DNA of 5,474 nt, taken from the NCBI GenBank assembly GCA_945869505.1, contig CAMBOZ010000077.1, positions 1 to 5,474 of the forward strand. Reading direction: 5' to 3'. Numbering within the stretch: the stretch's first letter is position 1; each line of letters starts with the position of its first letter. The DNA is from Bifidobacterium breve. Lineage in GTDB: Bacteria; Actinomycetota; Actinomycetes; Nanopelagicales; Nanopelagicaceae. Below the pieces are notes generated by a model that saw nothing but the letters and a program-made list of their open reading frames with translations, was not told where the DNA came from and did not search any database. A program made the position numbers and the translations under genes. Shown piece by piece: positions 1-5,474 of the stretch.

Positions 1-102
1 AGTTCTAATCGATAGCCCCGGCTGATTAGGCGGCAACCCTCCACCGCGGTGGGGTGCTCCGGGTGACGACCAGGCTTACATCAAATGATGTGGGCAAGTG
101 CG
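1..102 (+). ncRNA. SAM-IV riboswitch aptamer (5' end cut by window)
   Basis: This RNA senses S-adenosylmethionine and controls the methionine gene just downstream. The sequence can be folded by eye into the SAM-IV layout. P2 pairs CTAATC (5-10) with GATTAG (24-29). P3 is the GC-rich hairpin at about 36-55. The P2 loop CCCGG (17-21) pairs with CCGGG (59-63), forming the pseudoknot shared with SAM-I. A 5-bp hairpin pairs ACATC (78-82) with GATGT (87-91). A second pseudoknot can form between CGCG in the P3 loop (45-48) and TGCG (99-102), with one G-U pair. The segments CGGCAACCCTCC, CCGGGTGA and GGCAAG match what I remember of mycobacterial SAM-IV RNAs. GACC at 68-71 should close P1 with a GGTC lying just upstream of the window. 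Its place before metX agrees with the class. A SAM-I or SAM-I/IV variant is the main alternative. Confidence 0.9.
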
Positions 103-103
103 T

Positions 104-109
104 GAAGGA
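104..109 (+). promoter_or_regulatory. metX Shine-Dalgarno adjoining the riboswitch pseudoknot
   Basis: GAAGGA lies 8 nt before the ATG at 118 and supports that start. It begins one base after the 3' strand of the proposed second pseudoknot (99-102). No terminator hairpin with a U-run lies between aptamer and ATG. Control by hindering ribosome access when SAM is bound is therefore the likely mechanism, but this is inferred. Confidence 0.7.
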
Positions 110-117
110 TTTGGCTA

Positions 118-1206
118 ATGTCTAAAGAGATAACTTCGCAAGTAACCGGGGCGTGGCTTGATGGCCATGATGTGGGCGAGCGCAAATTTGTAAAGATCGG
201 TTTCCTCTTACTTGAAAACGGCGAAACTCTGCCGGATATAACTATCGCTTATCAATCTTGGGGTCAGCTAAACGCCGCCAAAGATAATGCGATCTTAATT
301 AATCACGCGATGACCGGTTGGTCAGATGTAACTTCGTGGTGGCCAAATATGGTTGGTCCGGGTCTGCCCTTTGATACCAATAAATATTTCATCGTCTGCC
401 CAAATGTAATCGGCGGATGTCAGGGAAGTACTGGGCCTTCAAGCATTGCACCAGATGGAAAGCGTTACGGTTCACGTTTTCCAACTGTGACGGTGCGCGA
501 TATGGCAAAGGCGGAAATTTTATTTTCTGATGCGATCGGCATTAAAAAGTATCGCCTCGCCGTTGGTCCATCACTTGGTGGAATGCGCTCGCTGGAATGG
601 GCTATCGAACATCCTGATCGCGTTAGCGCAATCTGCACAATCGGATCTTCCGCCGTTGCAACTGGTGATCAGATCGGTGGTTTCTCTGTACAAATCCGCG
701 CAATTAAATCTGATCCAAACTTTAACGGCGGCGATTATTACGAGCAGGAAACTGGCCCGATTGAGGGAATGGGAATCGCCCGTCGCATTGCGCACCTGAC
801 CTATCGCACCGAATCTGAGATGGATGTGCGTTTTGGACGCCAAATGCAGGGGGATGAGACCGGGCGTTACGCCGTTGAGTCATACCTTGATCATCAGGCC
901 GATAAATTAGCCAAGCGCTTTGATGCCAATACCTATATCTCGCTAACTTCAGCGATGGCCTCCCACGATGTGGGTCGCGACCGCGGCGGGGTAGTCAAAG
1001 CGCTGGAATCGATCAATATCCCCGTAGTTGTGGTCTCAATTGATACCGATCGCCTCTTCCCACCTCGACTTCAGGTTGAGGTTGCCGAGCTAGTTCCAAA
1101 GGCAGCGCCGTTGATTACCATCTCATCGGACTTTGGACACGATGGCTTTTTAGTGGAATCTGAGGCAGTTGGCGCCGCGATCGTCCAAGCCTTGAGTATA
1201 ATATAG
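118..1206 (+). CDS. metX: Homoserine O-acetyltransferase (MetX)
   Basis: This is a cytoplasmic alpha/beta-hydrolase-fold enzyme that transfers an acyl group, normally acetyl from acetyl-CoA, to the hydroxyl of L-homoserine. It thereby commits homoserine to methionine synthesis. The 362-residue length is normal. Visible marks are the NHAMTG oxyanion-type motif (62-67), the family signature [11 protein letters not shown] (99-109) and the nucleophile elbow GPSLGG with Ser152. Asp311 (in DTDRLFPP) and His341 (in GHDGFL) complete the catalytic triad. The elbow reads G-P-S-L-G-G where most relatives have G-G-S-M-G-G, and NHAMTGWSD replaces the usual HALTGDSH, so it is somewhat divergent. The ATG at 118 is supported by GAAGGA 8 nt upstream. 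A SAM-IV riboswitch lies directly before it, so high SAM should lower expression. No metY adjoins it downstream. Use of succinyl-CoA instead of acetyl-CoA cannot be excluded from sequence alone. Confidence 0.95.
   Translation: MSKEITSQVTGAWLDGHDVGERKFVKIGFLLLENGETLPDITIAYQSWGQLNAAKDNAILINHAMTGWSDVTSWWPNMVGPGLPFDTNKYFIVCPNVIGGCQGSTGPSSIAPDGKRYGSRFPTVTVRDMAKAEILFSDAIGIKKYRLAVGPSLGGMRSLEWAIEHPDRVSAICTIGSSAVATGDQIGGFSVQIRAIKSDPNFNGGDYYEQETGPIEGMGIARRIAHLTYRTESEMDVRFGRQMQGDETGRYAVESYLDHQADKLAKRFDANTYISLTSAMASHDVGRDRGGVVKALESINIPVVVVSIDTDRLFPPRLQVEVAELVPKAAPLITISSDFGHDGFLVESEAVGAAIVQALSII
1197..1202 (+). promoter_or_regulatory. Candidate -10 element for sigA promoter
   Basis: A perfect TATAAT overlaps the last codons of metX (Ser-Ile-Ile-stop). 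Transcription from it would start near 1209 and give a leader of about 60 nt before the sigA GTG. No convincing -35 hexamer is seen at 16-18 nt spacing; the nearest TTG-type hexamer, TTGGCG (1169-1174), is 22 nt away. The position suits an independent sigA promoter, but a chance match in coding sequence is possible. Confidence 0.4.
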
Positions 1207-1220
1207 ACATCGCTTCGGGC

Positions 1221-1254
1221 AGTTCGAAACAAAAGTTTCGAAGATAGTTCGAAA
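1221..1254 (+). repeat. Inverted and direct TTCGAA repeats in the sigA leader
   Basis: TTCGAAAC (1223-1230) and GTTTCGAA (1235-1242) are perfect inverted repeats around an AAAA loop, an 8-bp stem. AGTTCGAAA occurs at 1221-1229 and again at 1246-1254. Thus three palindromic TTCGAA hexamers (1223, 1237, 1248) lie within 31 nt. No U-run follows, so this is not a typical intrinsic terminator. It could be an mRNA leader hairpin or a tandem operator. The half-sites resemble the actinobacterial LexA box (TCGAAC-N4-GTTCGA), but the spacing does not fit it. Confidence 0.6.
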
Positions 1255-1259
1255 AAACC

Positions 1260-1265
1260 AAAGGA
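1260..1265 (+). promoter_or_regulatory. sigA Shine-Dalgarno
   Basis: AAAGGA is separated by 5 nt from the GTG at 1271. It selects that GTG as the start and so keeps the lysine/alanine-rich tail in the protein. Confidence 0.65.
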
Positions 1266-1270
1266 CAATT

Positions 1271-2953
1271 GTGGCTGTATTTCGTGCGCTCAAAAACAAG
1301 GTAAAGGCTAAAAAGCCTGCCGCTAAAAAATCTGCACCTGCCAAGAAGGTAGCTGCTAAGAAAGCAGTTGCGAAAAAAGCAGCCCCAGTAAAGAAAGCGG
1401 TCGCGAAAAAGGCGCCAGCAAAGAAAGTTGCTCCCAAGAAGGCAGCCCCAGTAAAGAAGGCCGCACCTGCAAAAGTTGCGATGAAGAAAGATCTCACCGC
1501 AAAAGAAGTTCAACAACTCGTAAATCTTAAGAACGCTGTTGCGCGCCAGAAAGAAATCATTGAAACTCTGGCTGCCAGTGGCATTGATAATTATCGCAAG
1601 GCGGTTAAGAAAGAATTTATGGCGCTCGCCCTTGAAGCCCGCCATTTTGATGAGACTCTTCCAATTGATATTGAGAAAGCACGTAAGGCCGGACTCGGCG
1701 CACCAAGCCGCATTTTATCTAAGGCACAACTTGCACTGATTGCACCACCTCCAGCACCGGTTGCTGCTGCGCCGGCAAAGGCGGCAGAAGGCAAGGCTGG
1801 TAAAGCTGCGGTAGTTCTAGATGATGAAGGCAACGAGATTGTTGTTGAAGAGATCGAACTTGAAGATGTAGAAACTTTGATCGCAGAAGTAACTGACATT
1901 ATCGACACCGAATCTGAAGATAAATCAAACCAGCCTCGCGTTGTTAACTTGGCTGAAGAAGCTTCAGGAAATGAAGAAAATGCCTTTACTCTAAAGGCCT
2001 CTGAAGAAGATGATGCTCCAGCACAAACAGTTATGACAGCCGGTGCAACAGCCGACCCAGTTAAGGATTATCTAAAGCAAATCGGCCGCGTAGCGCTGCT
2101 AAATGCTGAACTCGAAGTAGAACTTGCTACACGTATTGAAGCTGGCCTATTTGCGGAAGAAGCGCTCAAGGCAGATAAGAAAATGGAAAAGAAGCTAAAG
2201 CGTGAACTTGATTGGATCGTTGAAGATGGCAAGCGCGCTAAGAACCACTTGCTTGAAGCGAACTTACGTTTGGTGGTTTCACTTGCCAAGCGTTACACCG
2301 GCCGCGGAATGCTTTTCCTTGACTTGATCCAAGAAGGAAACCTCGGTTTGATCCGCGCAGTTGAAAAGTTTGACTACACAAAAGGTTACAAGTTCTCAAC
2401 ATATGCCACTTGGTGGATTCGTCAAGCGATCACTCGCGCAATGGCTGATCAGGCCCGCACAATCCGTATTCCAGTCCACATGGTTGAAGTCATCAACAAG
2501 TTGGCACGTGTACAACGCCAGATGTTGCAAGATCTTGGCCGCGAACCGACTCCAGAAGAGTTGGCTAAAGAACTAGATATGACCCCAGAAAAGGTTGTCG
2601 AAGTTCAGAAGTATGGTCGCGAACCAATCTCACTTCACACTCCACTTGGAGAAGAAGGCGATTCTGAATTCGGAGATCTCATTGAAGACTCCGAAGCAGT
2701 TAAGCCAGAAGAGTCTGTGACTTTTACAATCTTGCAAGAGCAGTTGATGCAGGTCCTTGGTGGCCTCACAAACCGTGAAGCAGATGTAATCAAGGCGCGC
2801 TATGGCCTCACAGATGGACAACCAAAGACACTCGATGAAATCGGCAAGGTTCACGGAGTAACTCGCGAACGTATCCGCCAGATCGAATCTAAGACAATGT
2901 CGAAGTTGCGCCACCCATCGCGTTCACAATCACTTCGCGACTATCTAGATTAA
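1271..2953 (+). CDS. sigA: Principal RNA polymerase sigma factor (SigA/HrdB/RpoD)
   Basis: This is the housekeeping sigma-70 subunit that directs RNA polymerase to -35/-10 promoters. In its 560 residues, region 1.2 spans about 262-292 and region 2 about 325-404. Region 2 includes the melting residues Trp381-Trp382 and the -10 readers Gln385 and Thr388 in [11 protein letters not shown]. Region 3 covers about 405-480 and region 4 about 485-550. The region 4.2 helix-turn-helix has [11 protein letters not shown] (529-539), with Arg532, Glu533 and Arg536 as -35 contacts. The C-terminus [10 protein letters not shown] is typical of actinobacterial SigA/HrdB. Regions 2-4 are highly conserved, but the first 260 residues are not. 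They contain a Lys/Ala/Pro histone-H1-like tail (about 12-72), a probably helical segment (74-150) and an acidic stretch (183-250). The start is a GTG with AAAGGA 5 nt upstream. A candidate TATAAT promoter lies inside the end of metX. A strong terminator follows. Confidence 0.97.
   Translation: MAVFRALKNKVKAKKPAAKKSAPAKKVAAKKAVAKKAAPVKKAVAKKAPAKKVAPKKAAPVKKAAPAKVAMKKDLTAKEVQQLVNLKNAVARQKEIIETLAASGIDNYRKAVKKEFMALALEARHFDETLPIDIEKARKAGLGAPSRILSKAQLALIAPPPAPVAAAPAKAAEGKAGKAAVVLDDEGNEIVVEEIELEDVETLIAEVTDIIDTESEDKSNQPRVVNLAEEASGNEENAFTLKASEEDDAPAQTVMTAGATADPVKDYLKQIGRVALLNAELEVELATRIEAGLFAEEALKADKKMEKKLKRELDWIVEDGKRAKNHLLEANLRLVVSLAKRYTGRGMLFLDLIQEGNLGLIRAVEKFDYTKGYKFSTYATWWIRQAITRAMADQARTIRIPVHMVEVINKLARVQRQMLQDLGREPTPEELAKELDMTPEKVVEVQKYGREPISLHTPLGEEGDSEFGDLIEDSEAVKPEESVTFTILQEQLMQVLGGLTNREADVIKARYGLTDGQPKTLDEIGKVHGVTRERIRQIESKTMSKLRHPSRSQSLRDYLD
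1304..1486 (+). repeat. Lys/Ala-rich repeat tract encoding the sigma factor tail
   Basis: Degenerate tandem units of the kind [10 protein letters not shown] and APVKKA encode residues 12-72. GCAGCCCCAGTAAAGAA occurs identically at 1379-1395 and 1442-1458, 63 bp (21 codons) apart and in the same frame, suggesting expansion by duplication. The tract resembles the C-terminal tails of histone H1 and actinobacterial HupB/HupS nucleoid proteins. That likeness is compositional and does not prove common origin. Confidence 0.8.
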
Positions 2954-2970
2954 AAAGAGCTGTATTAATG

Positions 2971-3010
2971 AGAAAAACCCTTGAGCCACAATCGGCCCAA
3001 GGGTTTTTCT
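2971..3010. terminator. Bidirectional intrinsic terminator between sigA and the DUF7455 gene
   Basis: AGAAAAACCCTTG (2971-2983) pairs perfectly with CAAGGGTTTTTCT (2998-3010), a 13-bp stem. GCC/GGC pairing can extend it inside the loop. On the + strand the right arm ends in a T-run followed by TTTAATATTATTT, 18 nt after the sigA stop. On the - strand the left arm reads as a matching T-run after the stop of the convergent gene. It therefore probably ends both transcripts. Confidence 0.93.
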
Positions 3011-3020
3011 TTAATATTAT

Positions 3021-3233
3021 TTAGTTCTTAGATTCAACTAGACGTTCTGATTCGTCTTGAATCGCAACTGCCACAGTCTTTAGCTTTTCGGCGTATTCCT
3101 TGCCGTGGTGTGCACAGAACATTAATTCGCCACCGGTTGCGAGGGTTGCTCGCACATACGCCTGAGCGCCGCAACGATCGCAACGATCTAGTGCATTAAG
3201 AGGTGTGGATTCGAGGATTACTTGCTCGGTCAT
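3021..3233 (-). CDS. Small putative zinc-binding protein, DUF7455 type
   Basis: This is a 70-residue soluble protein of unknown function. CDRC (Cys18, Cys21) and CAHH (Cys40, His42, His43) form a probable single zinc site. A short strand-like segment, AYVRATLATGGELMF, lies between the two halves, and a helical, charged C-terminus follows. It resembles short actinobacterial proteins (now DUF7455) that I recall being encoded next to the principal sigma factor and parE. The start at 3233 (MTEQ) is chosen because GGAGAG lies 4 nt upstream and family members usually begin close to this point. An in-frame ATG at 3245 would add MESA but has no good Shine-Dalgarno. It converges on sigA with a shared terminator and is divergent from parE. 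Metal binding is inferred from the ligand pattern, and no enzymatic role can be assigned. Confidence 0.85.
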   Translation of the reverse strand: MTEQVILESTPLNALDRCDRCGAQAYVRATLATGGELMFCAHHGKEYAEKLKTVAVAIQDESERLVESKN

Positions 3234-3367
3234 CGCGCTCTCCATTCGCTTTAGGTGGGAAGTTTGTACTTCTATGGAACATCAAACCATGTCTGAATAT
3301 TCCCCGCAGGAGATAATGCGATAAATATTGTTAATTTTGTGTTGCAAAACACCCATTCGCACTAGAT
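3234..3367. promoter_or_regulatory. Divergent intergenic region upstream of parE and the DUF7455 gene
   Basis: Both flanking genes must be started from here if they are not read from outside. It is AT-rich in its parE-proximal half. GATAAT (3312-3317) on the + strand is a five-of-six -10 match, but no clear -35 lies at proper spacing. GTGTT (3339-3343) and AACAC (3348-3352) form a small hairpin with a GCAA tetraloop 15 nt before the parE ATG. No convincing promoter for the minus-strand gene was identified. Confidence 0.3.
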
Positions 3368-5474
3368 ATGGGGGATTTGCCAATATTTGAGACTAATTCG
3401 GCGCGTTCACGCAAGTACTTTGCAGAGGCGTCGGTAGCCTTTGCCTCCGTGGCCGTTAAGAAAAGTTCAAGCGATGCTGGAGATCAGCTAGATCTCACTG
3501 CTATCGGCGACGCCCCAGATTCTTATACCGCCAAAGATTTAGCAGTCCTTGAAGGCTTAGATGCTGTTCGCAAGCGTCCGGGTATGTATATCGGTTCAAC
3601 CGATTCACGTGGATTGATGCATTGCCTTTGGGAAATCATCGATAACTCGGTTGATGAATCACTCGCGGGGCATTGCAAGAAGATTGAAATTAATTTAGAA
3701 GCAGATGGTTCGGTTGAAGTCCACGATGATGGCCGCGGTATTCCAGTAGATAAAGAACCAAAGACTGGTTTAACTGGCGTTGAAGTTGTACTTACAAAAT
3801 TACACGCAGGTGGAAAATTCGGTGGCGGATCTTATGCCGCATCCGGTGGTCTGCACGGTGTTGGTGCATCTGTTGTAAACGCACTGGCTGAACGCCTTGA
3901 TGCTGAAGTAGATCGCAATGGCAAAATTTATTGGATGTCATTCAAGCGCGGAGTCGCTGGTATTTTCGATGGCGATGGACCTAAAGCAGAGTTCACTCCA
4001 CAATCAGGCTTGCGCACAATCGGAAAAGTTTCGGCAAAAGTAACTGGAACTCGTATCAAGTGGTGGTCTGATCGTCAGATCTTCTTAAAGGAAGCCGCCC
4101 TTGATATTGAAGAAGTTTACGCTCGCGCGCGCCAGACATCGTTCCTAGTTCCAGGGTTAACGCTGATTGTTAACGATAACCGCACCAAGGCTGCAACAAC
4201 ACAAACTTTCTATCACAAAGGTGGAATCTCCGAGTTCTGCGAATTTTTACAACCGGATGAACCAGTTGGTGAAGTAATCCGCATTTATGGCACTGGGCAT
4301 TATCAAGAGACCGTTCCGGTTTTGGATGATAAAGGCCATATGGTTTCAACTGAAGTAGAACGCGATATGGAAGTAGATATTGCGATGAAGTGGGGCAATG
4401 GATTCGATGCCACCTTGTCGTCCTTCGTAAATATCATCGCCACGCCAAAGGGCGGAACCCACGTCCAAGGTTTTGAACGCGCGATCACCAAAGCATTTAA
4501 CGAAGCACTTCGCTCTAGCGGAACGCTGAAGAAGAACGAGATCGACGTAATCAAAGACGACATTATGGAAGGCCTCACCGCTGTCGTCACAGTGCGTATG
4601 TCGGAACCACAGTTTGAAGGACAGACCAAGGAAGTTCTTGGCACAGCCGCTGCAACCCGAATTGTTTCTGCAGTCGTTGCCGATAAGTTAAAAGAATTCT
4701 TTAACACCACTCGCCGTATCGATAAGGCCAATGGACGACTGATTATGGAGAAGGTGGCTGCTGCATCTCGCACACGCATTTCAGCACGCACACATAAAGA
4801 TTTACAGCGTCGCAAGAACGCTCTTGAATCTTCAGCGCTGCCAACGAAGTTATCTGATTGCAGATCCGAAGATGTAACTCGCACAGAGCTCTTGATCGTG
4901 GAAGGTGATTCCGCACTCGGCACCACAAAGGCCGCGCGTAACTCGGAATTCCAAGCGATTCTGCCGATTCGCGGCAAGATCCTTAATGTGCAGAAAGCAT
5001 CACTGTCACAGATGCTCGATAACTCTGAGTGCGCATCGATTATTCAGGTAATTGGCGCAGGTTCTGGAAAATCATTTGAACTAGCTGATGCTCGTTATGG
5101 CCGCATTATCTTGATGTCAGATGCGGACGTGGATGGTGCACATATTCGTTGTTTATTACTCACGCTTTTATATCGCTATATGAAGCCGATGATTGATGAT
5201 GGTCGCGTCTTTGCAGCGATTCCACCTCTGCACCGCATCGAACTTATGGGCGGCGGCGGCAAAAAGGGTGAATACATCTACACATACTCAGATGATGAGA
5301 TGAAGAAGTTAACTGCAGAGTTTAAAAAGGCTGGCAAGAAGTGGAAAGAACCAATCCAGCGCTATAAAGGCCTTGGTGAAATGGATGCAGATCAGCTCCG
5401 CGAAACCACAATGGATCCAGATGCCCGCACGCTACGCCGCATCACAATCTCAGATGCCGCAGCGGCAGAGGCGA
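3368..5474 (+). CDS. parE: DNA topoisomerase IV subunit B (ParE), 3' end outside window
   Basis: This is the ATPase subunit of a type IIA topoisomerase. With ParC it passes one duplex through another to decatenate and relax DNA. The window holds 702 codons with no stop. The GHKL ATPase domain shows the catalytic Glu89 and Asn93 in LWEIIDNSVDE, DDGRGIP from Asp120, and GGLHGVGASVVNAL (160-173). The transducer Gln419-Thr420-Lys421 loop is present. The TOPRIM domain has VEGDSALG with Glu512 and DADVDGAH with Asp585, Asp587 and Asp589. RYKGLGEMDADQL (665-677) starts the conserved C-terminal part. SALGT in place of the usual SAGGS, and SYAASGGLHG, match Streptomyces ParE as I remember it. By that comparison about 40 codons are missing. 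The ATG at 3368 follows an in-frame stop at 3332 but has no Shine-Dalgarno. GTG at 3449 would be the next plausible start. A gyrB assignment is less likely, mainly because of these ParE-type motifs and the sigA neighbourhood. Confidence 0.93.
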   Translation, partial: MGDLPIFETNSARSRKYFAEASVAFASVAVKKSSSDAGDQLDLTAIGDAPDSYTAKDLAVLEGLDAVRKRPGMYIGSTDSRGLMHCLWEIIDNSVDESLAGHCKKIEINLEADGSVEVHDDGRGIPVDKEPKTGLTGVEVVLTKLHAGGKFGGGSYAASGGLHGVGASVVNALAERLDAEVDRNGKIYWMSFKRGVAGIFDGDGPKAEFTPQSGLRTIGKVSAKVTGTRIKWWSDRQIFLKEAALDIEEVYARARQTSFLVPGLTLIVNDNRTKAATTQTFYHKGGISEFCEFLQPDEPVGEVIRIYGTGHYQETVPVLDDKGHMVSTEVERDMEVDIAMKWGNGFDATLSSFVNIIATPKGGTHVQGFERAITKAFNEALRSSGTLKKNEIDVIKDDIMEGLTAVVTVRMSEPQFEGQTKEVLGTAAATRIVSAVVADKLKEFFNTTRRIDKANGRLIMEKVAAASRTRISARTHKDLQRRKNALESSALPTKLSDCRSEDVTRTELLIVEGDSALGTTKAARNSEFQAILPIRGKILNVQKASLSQMLDNSECASIIQVIGAGSGKSFELADARYGRIILMSDADVDGAHIRCLLLTLLYRYMKPMIDDGRVFAAIPPLHRIELMGGGGKKGEYIYTYSDDEMKKLTAEFKKAGKKWKEPIQRYKGLGEMDADQLRETTMDPDARTLRRITISDAAAAEA

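Noticed and set aside
1223..1242. Intrinsic terminator after metX
   Set aside because: The stem is AT-rich and not followed by a U-run on the + strand.
1223..1252. LexA/SOS box in the sigA leader
   Set aside because: The actinobacterial box needs six bases between TCGAA and TTCGA. Here the pairs are separated by eight (1224-1241) and five (1238-1252), so neither fits.
1115..1645. Minus-strand open frames of 176 and 115 residues opposite sigA
   Set aside because: Their Phe/Ala/Gly/Leu-rich composition is the antisense image of the Lys/Ala repeat tract in sigA, and the frames overlap two real genes.
1597..1908. Minus-strand Ser/Ala-rich open frame within sigA
   Set aside because: It is a shadow of the sigA acidic and alanine-rich coding region, with no ribosome binding site or recognisable motif noted.
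3289..3324. Eleven-codon open frame (MSEYSPQEIMR) upstream of parE
   Set aside because: It has no Shine-Dalgarno and is too short to separate from chance, so an upstream regulatory ORF cannot be supported.
4303..4977. Minus-strand 224-residue open frame
   Set aside because: It lies wholly within parE, whose translation is intact and highly conserved. The antisense product is Ser/Val-rich with no recognisable domain.

Overview
The window looks like a housekeeping stretch of an actinobacterial chromosome of unusually moderate G+C content. The evidence is a SAM-IV-type riboswitch (a class known mainly from Actinobacteria), a principal sigma factor whose C-terminal half closely resembles HrdB/SigA, a small CxxC/CxHH protein of the actinobacterial DUF7455 type, and a topoisomerase IV B subunit with the actinobacterial TOPRIM variant. 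AT-rich codon use and a lysine/alanine-rich sigma factor tail would suit a streamlined freshwater actinobacterium (acI / Ca. Nanopelagicales, Ca. Planktophila-like). That placement is inference from memory and was not searched.

Layout: (1) positions 1-102, a SAM-IV riboswitch aptamer missing only its extreme 5' strand, with the metX Shine-Dalgarno one base after it; (2) 118-1206 (+), metX, homoserine O-acyltransferase of methionine synthesis; (3) 1207-1270, a short leader with a perfect TATAAT overlapping the end of metX, three TTCGAA copies and a hairpin; (4) 1271-2953 (+), the principal sigma factor (sigA/hrdB/rpoD) with a histone-H1-like basic tail; (5) 2971-3010, a terminator that can serve both strands; (6) 3021-3233 (-), a small zinc-binding-type protein, convergent to sigA; (7) 3234-3367, a divergent intergenic region; (8) 3368 to the window end (+), parE, missing only its last few dozen codons.

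The genes do not form one pathway. metX is probably its own SAM-controlled unit. sigA, the DUF7455 gene and parE form a cluster that I recall from other actinobacteria (hrdB and parE are close neighbours in Streptomyces). No mobile element, CRISPR array, tRNA or rRNA was seen, and no clear undescribed multi-gene system. The most unusual items are the sigma factor's N-terminal half, the TTCGAA-rich leader before it, and the close packing of the riboswitch pseudoknot against the metX ribosome binding site.
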